The notes under the pieces are model-generated. The model saw only the letters and a program-made list of their open reading frames with translations, made no database searches and was not told the origin of the DNA. From positions 44,454,001-44,518,000 of the forward strand of contig CM075101.1 of assembly GCA_037576195.1 (NCBI GenBank): 64,000 bases of DNA, given 5' to 3'. This DNA comes from Phytoseiulus persimilis. Taxonomy: Eukaryota; Arthropoda; Arachnida; Mesostigmata; Phytoseiidae. A program made the position numbers and the translations under genes. Shown piece by piece: positions 46,801-57,600 of this stretch. The first letter of the stretch is position 1, and every line of letters begins with the position of its first letter.

Positions 46801-49800
46801 GACCTTCCTGCAGGACTTCCGGTCCTCGTTGAGCTCGTATCCGGTCTCGCAGATGCATTTGTAACCGAGCCGGTAAATACCGGAACCTGTGCCCCGGGAG
46901 ATGATGCACATGTGCTGACAGTTGCCGTTGTTCAACTTGCAGGGGTTGTCAATGAACGGCTGGCGCAGATGATGGAAGGCTTTGATCGCTCCGGGTTCCT
47001 TGATGATCGCTCGATCCTGGTAAATGGTTTCGACGGTCTCGTTGTTCCGGTAGAGTTTCGTGGCGAGCACTCCTTGCTTCGTCGCATCGCTCCAGAAGAT
47101 CTTGTTCTCGAAAAGAGTCAGCTTGTTCGCTGAAGGGACCTTCGTCGAGCCTTTGATGATCGTGTGCTTCTGCTCCCCGTTGTAGTTGACCGCGACGATT
47201 TCGTCCAGTTGGGAGTCGCACCAGAGGACGAGGTTGTGGACCGTATCGAGAGCGATCCCGTTCGCCCGGTAGAGCGAGCTCACGATGACTTTCCGGTCGG
47301 ATCCGTCCATGTTCGCTCGCTCGATGTGATCCCCGTCGCTGAAGAACATGTATCTGAAAAGGGGAAGCGGGAAATTCAGTCCTAGGTCTGGGAGTAAAGC
47401 GGAGGAAAAGCCACTGCACCAATATGCTCTGAAGGTGTGCTCCGTTGAGGGAGCTCAGGATGGAACACCTACCCCGCAAAGGAGTTGACTGCGATATCCT
47501 GGAGGTTGGTCAGATTCCGGGACAAAATGATCGAATGCCGGAAGCCGTCGAACTGCATAACGTCGATCTTCTGACCCAGGTTGTCCGCCACGTAGAGTTT
47601 ATTGGCGATCCAATCGATGGCGATCGCAACGGGGTTCCACGCGAAGGGAACGAGCACAGGTGACCGTTGTTCGTTGTTGCCATCTTTTCCAAGACGCATG
47701 GAGTGGATAGTTCGGTTCTCCAGCATCGTCCAGTAAAGTTCCCTCCTTCCATAGTGGAAGTCCAGCCCACCTACTTGGCCGGCGATCGTGCTCAGCTCCT
47801 TGAGTGACTTGTCGGCGGGGTCGAGTTCGTAAATGACAGCGTGTCGCGCGAATACCAGTCGCATGTCAGCCGAGTCGACGGCCTTACAGCCGACCTTGTC
47901 GTGAAGCTCGTAGCCCTCTGCGCAGCTGCATTTGAAACTGCCCTGACTGTTTTGGCACACCTGGTCACAGTAACCCCATTCCTCACATTCGTTGAGATCT
48001 GCGGAAGACGCGAGCGGTTATCGTCGGCTGGCAGTTCGAGATCGGCGCGTCGATGAAGCACTCAGAGTGGGAAGTGCCACGTGCAGATGCTGTACGTAGC
48101 CTCCAGTCTACTCACCAATGCATGACCGCTTGTCATCGGGATTTATCTTCATGCCGAGAGAGCAAGTGCACTCCCCGCCCTGCAGAGATGGCCGGCATCC
48201 CTGCTGGCAGGACAGACTTGGACACAATGTTGACGCTAGAGGAGAAACAGAGTTAGGGCCGGGAATGGCGACGCGGACACGGTGTCATAGGAGCACCCGA
48301 GTTGAGCTTGAGCGGCGCCACTCGGCAGCAGATACTCACATTCACTGCCAAGAAAGCATGGGAGCGTGATTTTCGCGTGAATAGAGTGCAAACAAAGCAG
48401 TGAAATAATCTGATTCCCCGGGTAAATAATCGAAAACTTCCCAAGTTCTGTTCGCTCGCCATTGACTCGCGAAGCAAAAATCGTTTCTCTCTCGGTGAAA
48501 CGCTCGTTCACTGGTCGCGATCAACTGGCGCACGAACGATATGTGATTGATTCGATTGAAAGCGAACTTACTGCAGTTGAGCTTCTCATCTGCTCCGTCC
48601 GAGCAGTCTTGTTTTCCGTCACAGATTTTAGTGCGATCAATGCAAACCTTCTCCACTGGGCACAGGAATTTATTGTCGGGGCAAAGCCGTTGAGCTGCAA
48701 GTGGGGAATCATGCAAAATGTTCAATGTTCGCGAGGAAGAGCAGGTGATATGAATTACAGGAGCGAAATGCTTCTCCTGCAACGTGCACTGTCAATCGAG
48801 CTCTCCGGTGTTTCCTCGAGAACACCGAATCGAGATCTAAGCTAGACGAGATCACGGATTGAAGGAGTGACGTCATCGTCACCTTAATGACCCTGCGCAG
48901 TGCCGTAAACCTTTCATCGCATGGCATCTCGTATTTTCCATCGACCTGATGTGTGGATGACCCTCAGGAGAGAACAGCTCCCGCGAGCATCGATCCCAGT
49001 TCTGGCAGGTCCTGCTGCACCCCAATCGATTGACATACGAACGGATATTCGTCTCATGGGGCGAGGATACTTTCGCAGAACTGGAGTCGAAACCCAGGGA
49101 GGCGTCAGGCACTGTTCATGACTGCGGAGCAGCAGAGTCAACCTCTGTCCGGCACGAACCGCCCACGAATGAGTTATTCGTCGAGGGATCATAGAATCAG
49201 TGGATTCTTGCGAATCCCCAAAGCTTGACGGGGGGACGAAGGTTATTTTGAAGCTCCCGCAAGAGCCCCAAAATAAAGCAAAATGCAGGGTCGAGAGGAA
49301 TTGAATCGACCGGTCTGATTCTATTCGTGCGAGAAAAGCGAATGAAGAGTGGGCCCTTCGTTTCGAGGGAGTTTTTGGTGGCCGGGCGTCCTTGCGGCCG
49401 AAGTGCATCATATTGGTCAGCGCCACACATGAGAAAAGCTGGTGAACGAACTCGGCGGCTTGCTGTGCAATTTAGTTCGCTCAGTCCTGCGGAGGTCTTC
49501 TTTTTCGACCCGGAAAAGAATAACGGGCATACAAGCGACGGCGCAAGTGGCTCAAATACCTGGCCGAGACCAAGGTGTCCAGGGTTGCGACGAATTCATC
49601 GACGGCAGTCTGGTGGTTTGCCACCAGTTCCGAGTCCTCGGAGGCCTACGGAACCTGATCGGCCTCACAGGTCTCTCGGTTCTGACTTCAGGGGTCGTGA
49701 GGTCTCTCCTCTTGCGTCGGAGTCCGTATCCAGTCCATTCACTCGAGTCGATGCCTTCGTTGTCTCCGTGACCATCGTCTTCAGCGTCCAAGTCCTCTGC

Positions 49801-52800
49801 TTGTGCGGTAACTCCTGTTTATGTCGCTCGGAAATTCCGACCGCTCCCGTTCGGTAGGCTAACTGCTCAATAGGAATCCCTTCAGAACAGATGTCAGTGG
49901 ACTTGAGCACAAAACTTCCCACAACTTTTGTGGTACAACGTCTCGAGGAGCCTCGCTGAGTCCCATGCGTCAGCCTAGATATCGCCGTGATATATTCCCC
50001 GAGTCCCGAGCTGCAGACTGACGTCGCCCGCGGAGACAGGGCGAGTTTCGGGAGGGATAAATTGAAATATTCTTTGGACATTTTCCTCGCCTCGTCGCCA
50101 CTGCTCCTGCGGCGCCAGAACCGGTCCCCGAAACAAACACGTACTTCAGTTTGTTCGCGACTCAGTGACATACGAACGCTAGCGAGCGAGCGAGCAAGCG
50201 AACGAACGAACGCACCGACGATGATGGCGAGGACGCCGCCACCACCAACGCCGCTGTCGCTCGCAGCTCAGGAAAACACAGAAAATCTGTTTCCAGATAA
50301 ACTCCCAGAGGCGAGTTCGAGGAATAGAAATCGATCGGACGTGGTCCACGACCGACCGGTCGGCCATCAGGAGTGTTTTCCATCGCCGGATTAGTTCGAA
50401 ACCAGAGGCTCTCCCACCCGATGGGACAGTGGCCTGGTGCTGGAGGTTGGACATTCTCCGCTACGGAAGGCCCGGGAGTGTCCTGTCGCAGTGCCACATG
50501 CAGCCAAGGCCGAAGCTTTAGCGTTAATTTACTCCCTCCTGTTGTGATAACTCTTTCCGACGTGTCACTCATGGTAAAGCAAGGGGTCCGGGATCCACGG
50601 ACGATTCCGTAGTCGGATCACACGGATCCGATCGTCGGGCCGAGAAGCGAGAGAATCGGAATCAACCGGAAAACGACGCAGAACAAAGACGTGACTCGGG
50701 AGAAGTGGACGACAAACGGACAACTGTCGTCAGATCTGGATTCCCCGCTTCGATATTAAGAGCACCCGGAAAACTTGTTCCTTCATTCTAGACGGTCATC
50801 GGTAGTTATGATGATGATATCGAGGGCTGTTCCGTTCCCCTGTGATCATGGAATATCATGATGACGGGAGCACTGATTTAAGGTCTACTTCCGGCTAGGA
50901 GAAACACTGACGAAACATGTTCCCTACTTACTGCAATTGAGTTCGTCGCTTTTGTCTTTGCAATCGAAATGGCCGTCGCATCGCCATCTCTCCGGCATGC
51001 ATTGCTGATTGGCACATCGGAATTGACCTGTTGATTGGAATGAATTCAAATCTCCGATTCGGTTCGATTTCGGACGGAGCTCACATTTGTCGAGATTCCA
51101 AATCCATAACTCCGATGGGAGAGGAGTTTCCGAAAGTCACTCACCCGGCGTGCACGGAGGATGCATACAATTCTTCTCATCCGATGCGTCTGGACAGTCT
51201 GTATGATGATCGCAGACAAAGCTCGTTGCGATACACTTGCTCTTGTCGTCGCACTGGAACATCGTCCGCCTGGAGGAACGATAAACAGTTACTCAAGCTT
51301 CAATTCCCTCATTGTATTAACAACAGCTAGCGTGTTAGTCACTTGGCACATATCACAGAGGTTCCAAGACCGCTTCAGTGAACAATTGTTTCGGAGCCTC
51401 TGCTGATAATTGAAGACACGCGGATGATGATTGAGATGTGAATCAACGCAGCATTCATGGAAAAGTGTCGAAGAGATCGAGAGTAGAACCGAAGGAGAGG
51501 AAGCGGATACGACCCTTCACAGAGGAACGGACCGTTGCCTCTCCCGTGCTTCCCAGCTGAGTTGGAGTTCCGAGTGTTGCCAGATTTATTTTCATCCCAG
51601 AATCTGGTCGGAGCCTTCCTGGATGGCTCTCGGGAATGTGGGAGGAGTTCCCGAAAACCTGTCGTGACTTCTGATGGAGCGCAGTGCTCGCTTCGCTCTG
51701 TCCGAAGAACATCAGAGTCGACGCCGCAACCACACCCGGGACGCGTTTGGCGCTCTGGAACTGAGCGTTTCTGCTCAAGCGTTGGTGCGTTGGCTCGAGT
51801 GTCTCAGCTCGCCCGACAGCAGTGTTTGTTCACGTTGACAATCACCCAAGCCACCCGAAAGTAGTTCAAGTTAAGAATGAGATGATCGGGAACGAAAATG
51901 ATACCGAGTGAGCAGGAGCGCTTCCTTTATTGGCAGATTGTCGGCGGTCATTTGCCGCTCGAGTCGGGCCGCTTGTCGAGCGATGTCTTACGCGTCCCTG
52001 AGGCTGCGGGAGGTTTCGCGGGTGTCTATATCTCGCTGCGACAACTGGGTTAGGAGGGAGCATTCGGCCCAGAGCTTTTGTTCGTACGATGCATCCTTCA
52101 ACTTCACCGGGTTCGCTGAGTGTTTTCCATCTTCGCTTATCCTCCGACGGAAGTTCGCGCGGTTATTTCCTCAGGAAGTCGCCATGCCGGTCGAATGTCA
52201 GAAAGGGCTCTTGGAGCCAGACAACTCTTTGTTTAGTTATAACAGTCGCACAGAGGTAAAAACTGCTCAGATTACCGCGAACTTATGACGATTGAGACGC
52301 TCCCACACATGAAGAATGCCGGGATATGCGCACTACCCATTTGCCAAATCAGAATCCTTGTCTGTTGTACCGTCGAGTGTCGCTCCACACGAGCCCTCGA
52401 TGAACATCAATTCCAAGAATCGACGTTGGTGCCCACTACGAAGAGTTTGACAATCACGGCGAAGAACGAATCACTTTGGACGGATTTCGTTAACTACTGC
52501 GGACCTCGCTGTCTCCAAAAATGAGGCTTGATCGATGCATGCGATGCATCATTCGAGGAATTTTCTCGCTCGCTGACTCTCGTAGTGGACATTTTCCTCT
52601 TCACGGAACAGCGGCGACGCAGAGTCGGCCGTCGAGTCGGAACATGTCGAGTGAACTTCCCCTACCGAAATTCCTCCCTTTACTTCATTCTGGCACCCGA
52701 CCGCTGCCCTGTAGATTTATGAGGAATACAGCCGACATGGATCAGAGGAAATTTCGGGAGGTTCGATCCGTAGGAGCAGTTCCTATCCGAATAAAATGCT

Positions 52801-54606
52801 TCGAAACGGATTCCAATTGAGAGACGGGGATTGTATATCCCAACCAGTACACTGAATGAGGAGCGCCTGTGAGGAACGAAGCTGTTTTGCTTCTCAGAAT
52901 GCATCCATCTCTAAATTCCCGAGCTGCTCGAAGGAGGCAAACGCAAGGACCGCAAATGGCTGTGGCAGACTGCATAATAATAACATTATAGCGAGTTGAG
53001 TCCGCCCAAGCTATAAACAAATACTGCTGGATAGCGACGGTCTTACTTGCTCGCTCATTTCGTGACTGGAATCGACTACCGTGAGATTATTATAATCCGC
53101 TGGCGGCGTCACCGGTGCCGCCAAGAGCATCGACGGCTTTACACGTCTTCACGCGCAATCACACATCTCGGCTGACATCTATTTCTCCTTAACCTTAGAG
53201 CCAGCGCGTGAATTTGGGAGAACTCCGCTGATACGCTTGAGATGAGCAATCACAGGAGAACCAAGATAAACAGGCCTCTAATTGCGACTTTTCTCGATTT
53301 TCTCAATTTTGAGTTCGTACACTTATCTGCTACGTTCCAGAGTTTGAATGTTGACAAATGTGTGTCCGAGCTCATGAGAGAACCTCATCTGTCCTGTGAT
53401 GGGGGCAAGGGAGAATACTCACAAACATCTTGTGGAATTTGTGCAGCCGTCTTCGTCGGTCTCGTCTCGGCAATCGATGTATCCGTCGCATTTCCTCTCA
53501 CGGGGTAGACAGAGACCCGATCCGCATTTGTGATCTCCTTCCTGGCACTCCCGGTACGAGCAGTTCTGTTCGTCCGAGCCGTCATCGCAGTCCCGCAACC
53601 GATCGCATTGATAGTGCGCTGGTATGCAGTACGAGCTGTTGAATTTGTACGTTTCTGGAAATATCATTCAGAAAATTCGTAGTCCCAATCTCGACGCCAG
53701 GTGTTTTTAAAACTCGATGAATCAGATAGTAGATAGCGGGATCTATGCATTGTGAGCTCTCGTAAGAGCTATGCAGAGGATGCTTTGGTCAGTTCAGACG
53801 GGAAGGATCGATTTGCGACCGAGAGCGACTGATCTCGTCTCCATGAAAGAAAGACCCGGAAAACCTCGGAGCAGCCGGGTAACGAGCGAAGATCCGAAGC
53901 TTGCCCGCAGAAGGACAACAGGCTCGAGATCCGGTCATCAACGGGTTCCTCGTGCTGGAACTTGACGGCGCTCACAAAATGATGCATCGTCGTTGTGGAC
54001 AATCACAGCACTTGTTCGCCGTTGACGTCCCAACGACTACCTGCGATTGTCGTGCGCGAGTGTGTGTGCGTCAGTTTTTATTTTTTGTGAAATCAAACAC
54101 CGACGGAAAGACCACACGAAATTCAGCCGGACTTTCTCGCTTCCGGGCTAACGCTCGCGCTTCCGATCGGAAGCCCGCCTGAATCTTTCGACTTATGGGC
54201 TGGAAAACCGAGAGCTGGAACAAGCGGGCAAACCACGACTCGAGTAGAAACTTACGACACGAAAATTCCTTGGGACCACATTTAGGAGGTGGACACCCTT
54301 GGTGTTCGTCGCTGCCGTCATCGCAGTCGGCCTGCTGGTCGCAAACCCAGAGTTGGTGTATACATTTTCCGTTCGCACAGCGAAAGTGATTCGGTGCACA
54401 GGTCTGATCCGTTTCCGTACGAGGTTCTTCTGGAAAATGAGAAAAAAAAAACCACGTGTTAATCATCCCTCAAGCTATTTCGAGCTGATTCGAGAACTGT
54501 ATTTCCCTTTCACACGATGAGTGGTTGTTGCTGCACACTGTTGCAACGGACCGAGCCCGGATAACAGTAGCAGATGACGCCGAGAGAAGCGAACGACCGC
54601 TCGCAT
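31141..54606 (-). CDS. LRP2: Megalin / LDL receptor-related protein 2
   Basis: This giant endocytic receptor binds lipoproteins, vitamin carriers and other ligands at the apical cell surface. Coding exons: 54516-54606 (tentative), 54256-54429, 53423-53654, 51145-51269, 50932-51027, 48572-48694, 48116-48235, 47473-47998, 42402-47353, 40064-42194, 39391-39989, 37472-39210, 37082-37271, 36181-36975, 35854-36082, 35436-35722, 34923-35342, 34471-34801, 34214-34347, 31732-31822, 31514-31619, 31141-31410. They total 13,761 nt (4,586 residues; vertebrate megalin about 4,650). LDL-A clusters hold 6, 8, 10 and 11 repeats, with eight YWTD propellers, one membrane-proximal EGF and one membrane helix. I prefer LRP2 over LRP1 for three reasons: a single terminal EGF, the tail motif PTDFANPMY, and the C-terminal [14 protein letters not shown], close to megalin's end. 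All junctions keep phase; 20 introns are GT-AG and one is GC-AG. Confidence 0.95.
32564..34089 (+). CDS. GLYCTK: Glycerate 2-kinase (MOFRL family)
   Basis: This enzyme phosphorylates D-glycerate to 2-phosphoglycerate in serine and fructose breakdown. Exons 32564-33647 and 33752-34089 are joined in phase 1 across a 104-bp intron (GTCG|GTCAGT, TTCTAG|GC), giving 473 residues (human about 520). Family motifs in order: [18 protein letters not shown] (about residue 63), [72 protein letters not shown] (across the splice), [30 protein letters not shown]. The basic N-terminus ([16 protein letters not shown]) could be a mitochondrial targeting peptide; this is inference. The ATG is the first after an in-frame TGA, and TTTCAG just before it may be an acceptor for a 5' non-coding exon. 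The whole gene lies antisense within LRP2 intron 19. Confidence 0.95.
34102..34107 (+). terminator. Poly(A) signal of the glycerate kinase gene
   Basis: AATAAA begins 13 bp after the TAG stop of glycerate kinase. The 3' end should therefore fall near 34120-34135, still inside LRP2 intron 19 and roughly 80-95 bp from LRP2 exon 19. Confidence 0.75.
34214..34347 (-). other. LRP2 membrane-proximal EGF repeat (exon 19)
   Basis: A single six-cysteine EGF module, [20 protein letters not shown] followed by [13 protein letters not shown], sits just outside the membrane. One terminal EGF is a megalin trait; LRP1 has several. Phase 2 on entry and phase 1 on exit match the neighbouring exons. Confidence 0.9.
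34471..36082 (-). other. LRP2 EGF pair and eighth YWTD propeller
   Basis: Exon 35854-36082 encodes two EGF modules, the second calcium-binding type ([12 protein letters not shown]). Exons 35436-35722, 34923-35342 and 34471-34801 encode the last beta-propeller, with blades such as [36 protein letters not shown] and [17 protein letters not shown] closing EGF follows ([12 protein letters not shown]). The intron at 35343-35435 has a readable in-frame sequence through most of its length but is flanked by G|GTGGGT and TTTACAG|GC and interrupts the propeller. Confidence 0.9.
36181..37880 (-). other. LRP2 fourth LDL-A cluster (11 repeats)
   Basis: Eleven LDL-A repeats are spread over the 3' end of exon 37472-39210, exon 37082-37271 and exon 36181-36975. 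Each has the six-cysteine pattern with the acidic calcium site, for example [26 protein letters not shown] and [13 protein letters not shown]. Eleven repeats match vertebrate megalin cluster IV. Two splice sites fall within repeats, one of them the GC-AG intron. Confidence 0.93.
36976..37081 (-). other. GC-AG intron in LRP2
   Basis: The 106-bp intron 13 starts with GC rather than GT: the junction is TTGCAG|GCAAGT, and the acceptor is TTCTGCAG|AGATAAC. Joining in phase 2 restores the LDL-A repeat as DDCRDNSDE. The extended donor AG|GCAAGT is the usual form of functional GC-AG introns. Reading through without splicing introduces a stop. Confidence 0.85.
37880..39080 (-). other. LRP2 EGF pair and seventh propeller
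   Basis: Two EGF modules ([17 protein letters not shown] and [16 protein letters not shown]) precede a six-bladed propeller read without interruption in exon 37472-39210: [66 protein letters not shown] and [17 protein letters not shown] closing EGF starts [14 protein letters not shown]. Confidence 0.92.
39080..40630 (-). other. LRP2 third LDL-A cluster (10 repeats)
   Basis: Ten LDL-A repeats run through the 3' part of exon 40064-42194, all of exon 39391-39989 and the start of exon 37472-39210. Typical cores are [26 protein letters not shown] and [13 protein letters not shown]. Ten matches megalin cluster III. One repeat carries an insertion ([17 protein letters not shown]), and another has a longer acidic loop ([15 protein letters not shown]). 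Confidence 0.93.
40630..44850 (-). other. LRP2 EGFs and propellers three to six
   Basis: This long stretch has only the 207-bp intron 42195-42401. It starts with an EGF pair ([18 protein letters not shown]) and holds four YWTD propellers, each closed by an EGF. Blade examples are [47 protein letters not shown] (exon junction) and [20 protein letters not shown]. Four propellers without intervening LDL-A repeats match megalin between clusters II and III. Confidence 0.9.
42402..47353 (-). other. LRP2 exon 9, 4,952 bp without an intron
   Basis: One exon encodes about 1,650 residues: the end of propeller 1, propeller 2, all eight LDL-A repeats of cluster II, an EGF pair, propellers 3 and 4 and most of propeller 5. 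The frame stays open from the acceptor TTTTCAG|AT to the donor AACC|GTGAGT. Vertebrate LRP2 spreads the same modules over many exons. Confidence 0.93.
44850..45810 (-). other. LRP2 second LDL-A cluster (8 repeats)
   Basis: Eight consecutive LDL-A repeats lie inside exon 9. They include [38 protein letters not shown] and [19 protein letters not shown]. The eighth is atypical: its first loop contains an added sequon ([15 protein letters not shown]). Eight repeats is the number in cluster II of both LRP1 and LRP2. Confidence 0.94.
46030..48235 (-). other. LRP2 EGF pair and propellers one and two
   Basis: Exon 48116-48235 encodes the first EGF ([20 protein letters not shown]) and exon 47473-47998 the second ([15 protein letters not shown]). 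Propeller 1 follows ([35 protein letters not shown]) and continues into exon 9 across a 119-bp intron. Propeller 2 includes [19 protein letters not shown] and [19 protein letters not shown]. Each ends with an EGF. Confidence 0.9.
48695..50931 (-). other. LRP2 intron 5
   Basis: A 2,237-bp intron between LDL-A repeats 5 and 6. It contains a minus-strand open segment (49552-49796) with protein-like composition, described in the findings, and a (GCGA/GAAC) tetranucleotide stretch near 50180-50215. No LDL-A-like exon was found inside. Confidence 0.7.
49552..49796 (-). CDS. Possible basic peptide precursor exon
   Basis: After a CAAGCAG acceptor, an 80-codon frame begins acidic ([20 protein letters not shown]), reaches a multibasic site (LRRKRRDL), then becomes Arg/Pro-rich ([18 protein letters not shown]) before a TGA. 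An acidic pro-region, furin-like site and cationic peptide is the layout of many antimicrobial or neuropeptide precursors. No signal-peptide exon was found upstream and no homologue is recognised, so it may be chance or an unused LRP2 exon. Confidence 0.2.
51270..53422 (-). other. LRP2 intron 3
   Basis: A 2,153-bp intron between LDL-A exons. I see no exon-like segment on either strand with both splice signals and protein-like composition. Its length, compared with the roughly 100-bp introns of the 3' half, would allow for regulatory elements. Confidence 0.7.
54516..54606 (-). CDS. LRP2: Tentative first coding exon of LRP2 (signal peptide)
   Basis: The ATG at 54606 opens a frame whose first 20 residues, [20 protein letters not shown], form a basic start plus hydrophobic core typical of a signal peptide. 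Thirty codons later, C|GTGTGA can act as a donor in phase 1, exactly the phase needed by exon 54256-54429 after an 86-bp intron with a good pyrimidine tract and TTTCCAG. The donor is weak. A further upstream start exon, perhaps with a seventh LDL-A repeat, is the alternative. Confidence 0.45.
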
Positions 54607-57600
54607 TGATCCTGATGACGATTATTGCCATAGTTTGAGCTTCAGACGATTGGTTGGAACGAGTCATCGTCGGTTGAACGAAGGCAGAAGAAATACAACC
54701 GTTGAACGGCGACGGAGAACGGCCAACTAGATGAACCCGACGTGTCCTCGCCCGCTTGATTCCTGAGTTCTGCTTAGCAATGGCGTTGAGCGAGCCACTG
54801 AAGTTGTTTCGCGCTGTTCACTTGTGGTCAATGACATTTCACGGGAAGAAAAATACAAATTCCGTCTAACGGGAACAAGAGCTCGAGAATTTCCATGCGG
54901 AGGGATTCTCGATGGAAATCCGCTTCTACCAAGAGGTCCTCCACCAAGACCGCGCCGAGTCCGCCGGAGCCAGCTTCGAACTCTTTGTTTGGCTGTATGA
55001 GCCATGAAAGAATCAAAGAATCGTATCTCCTCTAGGAAATTTCCACTTCAATAATTCTCGAGTTCATACTTAGTTTCGGCTCTGGCCCCGCTGTGCCCTG
55101 GAGTCGCTTTTTGGTCACCGAGACCCAAGTTGAGAATTTCCGACGCGGCTAGGGTCAAGATTTTGATGCCCATTCTCACCGGCCGCGAATTTTCCGTGTC
55201 GAAGTTGTGCTCGGAGGCTGCCGGTCGCGTTGTCATCGACCATATTGGAGGACTCTGAATTCACAATGAGATTCTCCTTCGATGCCCGTCCATCGATCTT
55301 TCTGTTCGTCTGCTTTTCTGTACGGCCGCCTAGCTGCCTGACTGAGCGCCTGTCGGTCGGTCACTCACTCGGATCGTCTGTCTACGACCGACGCAGGAAG
55401 TAATCGGCAACTGCACCATCGGCTTCGGCAGGCGCAAGTGGAAAAGAATTATTCCGAAATGGGTCAGTACGCTAGCTAGCCAGCACGCCCGACAACCAGC
55501 TAGATCCTCGTCATCGGCAGCAGCGGCGGCGTTTCTGCATCTCTTTCTGTCGGTCCGACTGACTAGCAGACGGGTGCCTCCTTGCATCCTTCCTTTCTAC
55601 CTTCCTGCTCGCTTGCCGCTTTCAGTTTGTCCCTGGTGCGGACACCGCTGGTTTGATTGCTTGCCTGGAACAAGTCCGCCGGTCGTTCCGCTCACGGCGC
55701 TTGCCCGTTGATGTTGTCGCGCTTCTTCTGATTCGCAGCCGATTCAGGCTCCTCTCTCTCTCGGGTCTTCCCTCGAGAACAACAGCATCTCGATACGAGT
55801 AGAGGCGTCAGGATACATCCGATTCCGCTTCCATCACATCGATTTGAAGCAGCTCTCGATCGGAGTGTCGTCGGCATCGTTCGAACAACTCTCCGCTGGC
55901 CCGAAACTCAGTTTCGATCCGCGGTTCCCCGGCCTACCGTCGTGGATGGATTCCGAGCCTACTGCGCGACATCGGAATCGCTACCAGAGCCATGCGAATG
56001 CTTCTAACCTTAAATTTTTGAAATTTCCTCATCGAAACACGTAGGGTGACGTTCGCGACAGAGATCGCGGGCTCTTGCGAAAATAAGAACATGGAGACCT
56101 TCGCAGGATCAATTTGAATATTTCCTTCCAAAACTTCCAAGTTCGATCACCTGGACTGCCAATCCGTGATCAAGATTTGTACAGATTATAGCCGACCGTA
56201 GAAAGACGACGTTATCCATGCGAATGGGAAGCGCCAACGATCCCTGTGAACATACTGCGCAGCCTCCGATCGCATCAAGATCAAAGGCGTTACGCCATTG
56301 ATGGAATCAATGACGGATGATATGATCGAGTGCTGTTCTTATTCACGGCCTGCCTACATCTTCGCTGTTTCGAGTTACATTCGGGATAATCCTCGTCTTA
56401 CGGATTTAGGCGACAGAGCGAAGAAACGAGAATCATCCTTTCTATGGAACACACACGCCTGTCCATCACAACAATAGAGTGAGGAGGAGGTCATTGACTG
56501 TCTTCGCTGTGCTTTCGGAGTTGTCGTCGCCGCCGCCGCCGCCGCCATTGTCAATTTTGGTTTCGTCTGAGGCTGTACACTAGCGCTGAAGTACAACTCT
56601 AGCTCCTTCTGCGCAGTTTGGCAGTTCGAATCGATAGGGCGCCGGGCATGGACGTCAATCTCTGCTGAAAGTTCGAATCGACCGAAGCTTTCTCGGAGTC
56701 GTTTCACTTGCTGTTCCGCACAACCCGCTCGGGGCTGAGAGCTCCTGATTCGTCGTCTGCGCGTCTTCGGAATCGATCAGGCCGAGCGCAGTATTTCGAG
56801 CTCGATGGTCAGCGTGGATCAGGTGACCGATAAAGGGTCACCAGCGGCTGGTACGACCGCATGTCTACAGCAATGTCTGGAGTTCATTGTTGGCCGATTC
56901 GTCCGTGATTATGATTCTGTGATTTCATAGCGAATTGTTCGGGACACGCGATGACCCACAGCCGGGCCGTCGGATCGACGTTGGGCGGATGCACAGACAG
57001 AAACGACGACTCGACGTCTGACAGCTCGACGATTCCTCAATGACTGGAAAAACTGACTGATCAAGTCGACCTGATGGAATTTCTACGCCGTGGTCGTTGT
57101 CAACATGGCCGCTGTTTTGTGAGAGTCGGTTGCGTCATCGGACGAAGCACGAAGACTCGGACAGAGCTCGGAACCGCGCGTCACACGGCCGGCGAATCTA
57201 GTTTTTCAGCGGGAGAGCTCATTTTCCGCCCTACGATGAGCGCCCGGGACAGTGATTGTTCGTTGCTCGTCGTGAAAGCAAGAAGTCCCGGACAGAATTT
57301 GGTCGCTGCCGGACTTGGCGGACGACGGGGAAGAGGGAACCGGGCGGGACATGATTCCCGATCCGACGAAGACCGCTATGCGAGCCCGACTCGAGTCGCG
57401 GGGGTCGCGATCTCATCCACGAGTTGGGCTTGAAAGTGCGCAGGAGCATTCAGAAACCCGCAGCGACGAGTTCCGCTAGTGCGCGCGGCCACTTAGAAAA
57501 CTTGCGGGTTTGAGAACTCTCCGATCGGCTCGTGAACAGCTGACGACCATCAGTTGGCGGAATTTTTCCTCAATATCACCGACGCTTACGGGATCGTTGA

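Larger units (their letters stand above)
48572..54429 (-). other. LRP2 first LDL-A cluster (6 repeats)
   Basis: Six LDL-A repeats are spread over exons 54256-54429, 53423-53654, 51145-51269, 50932-51027 and 48572-48694. Their acidic cores read [65 protein letters not shown] and [13 protein letters not shown]. Vertebrate megalin has seven in this cluster, LRP1 two. Introns here are long (2.1-2.2 kb twice), unlike the rest of the gene. Confidence 0.9.

Noticed and set aside
31141..54606. Calling the receptor LRP1
   Set aside because: LRP1 has two LDL-A repeats in cluster I and several EGF modules before the membrane; here there are six and one, and the tail end matches megalin.
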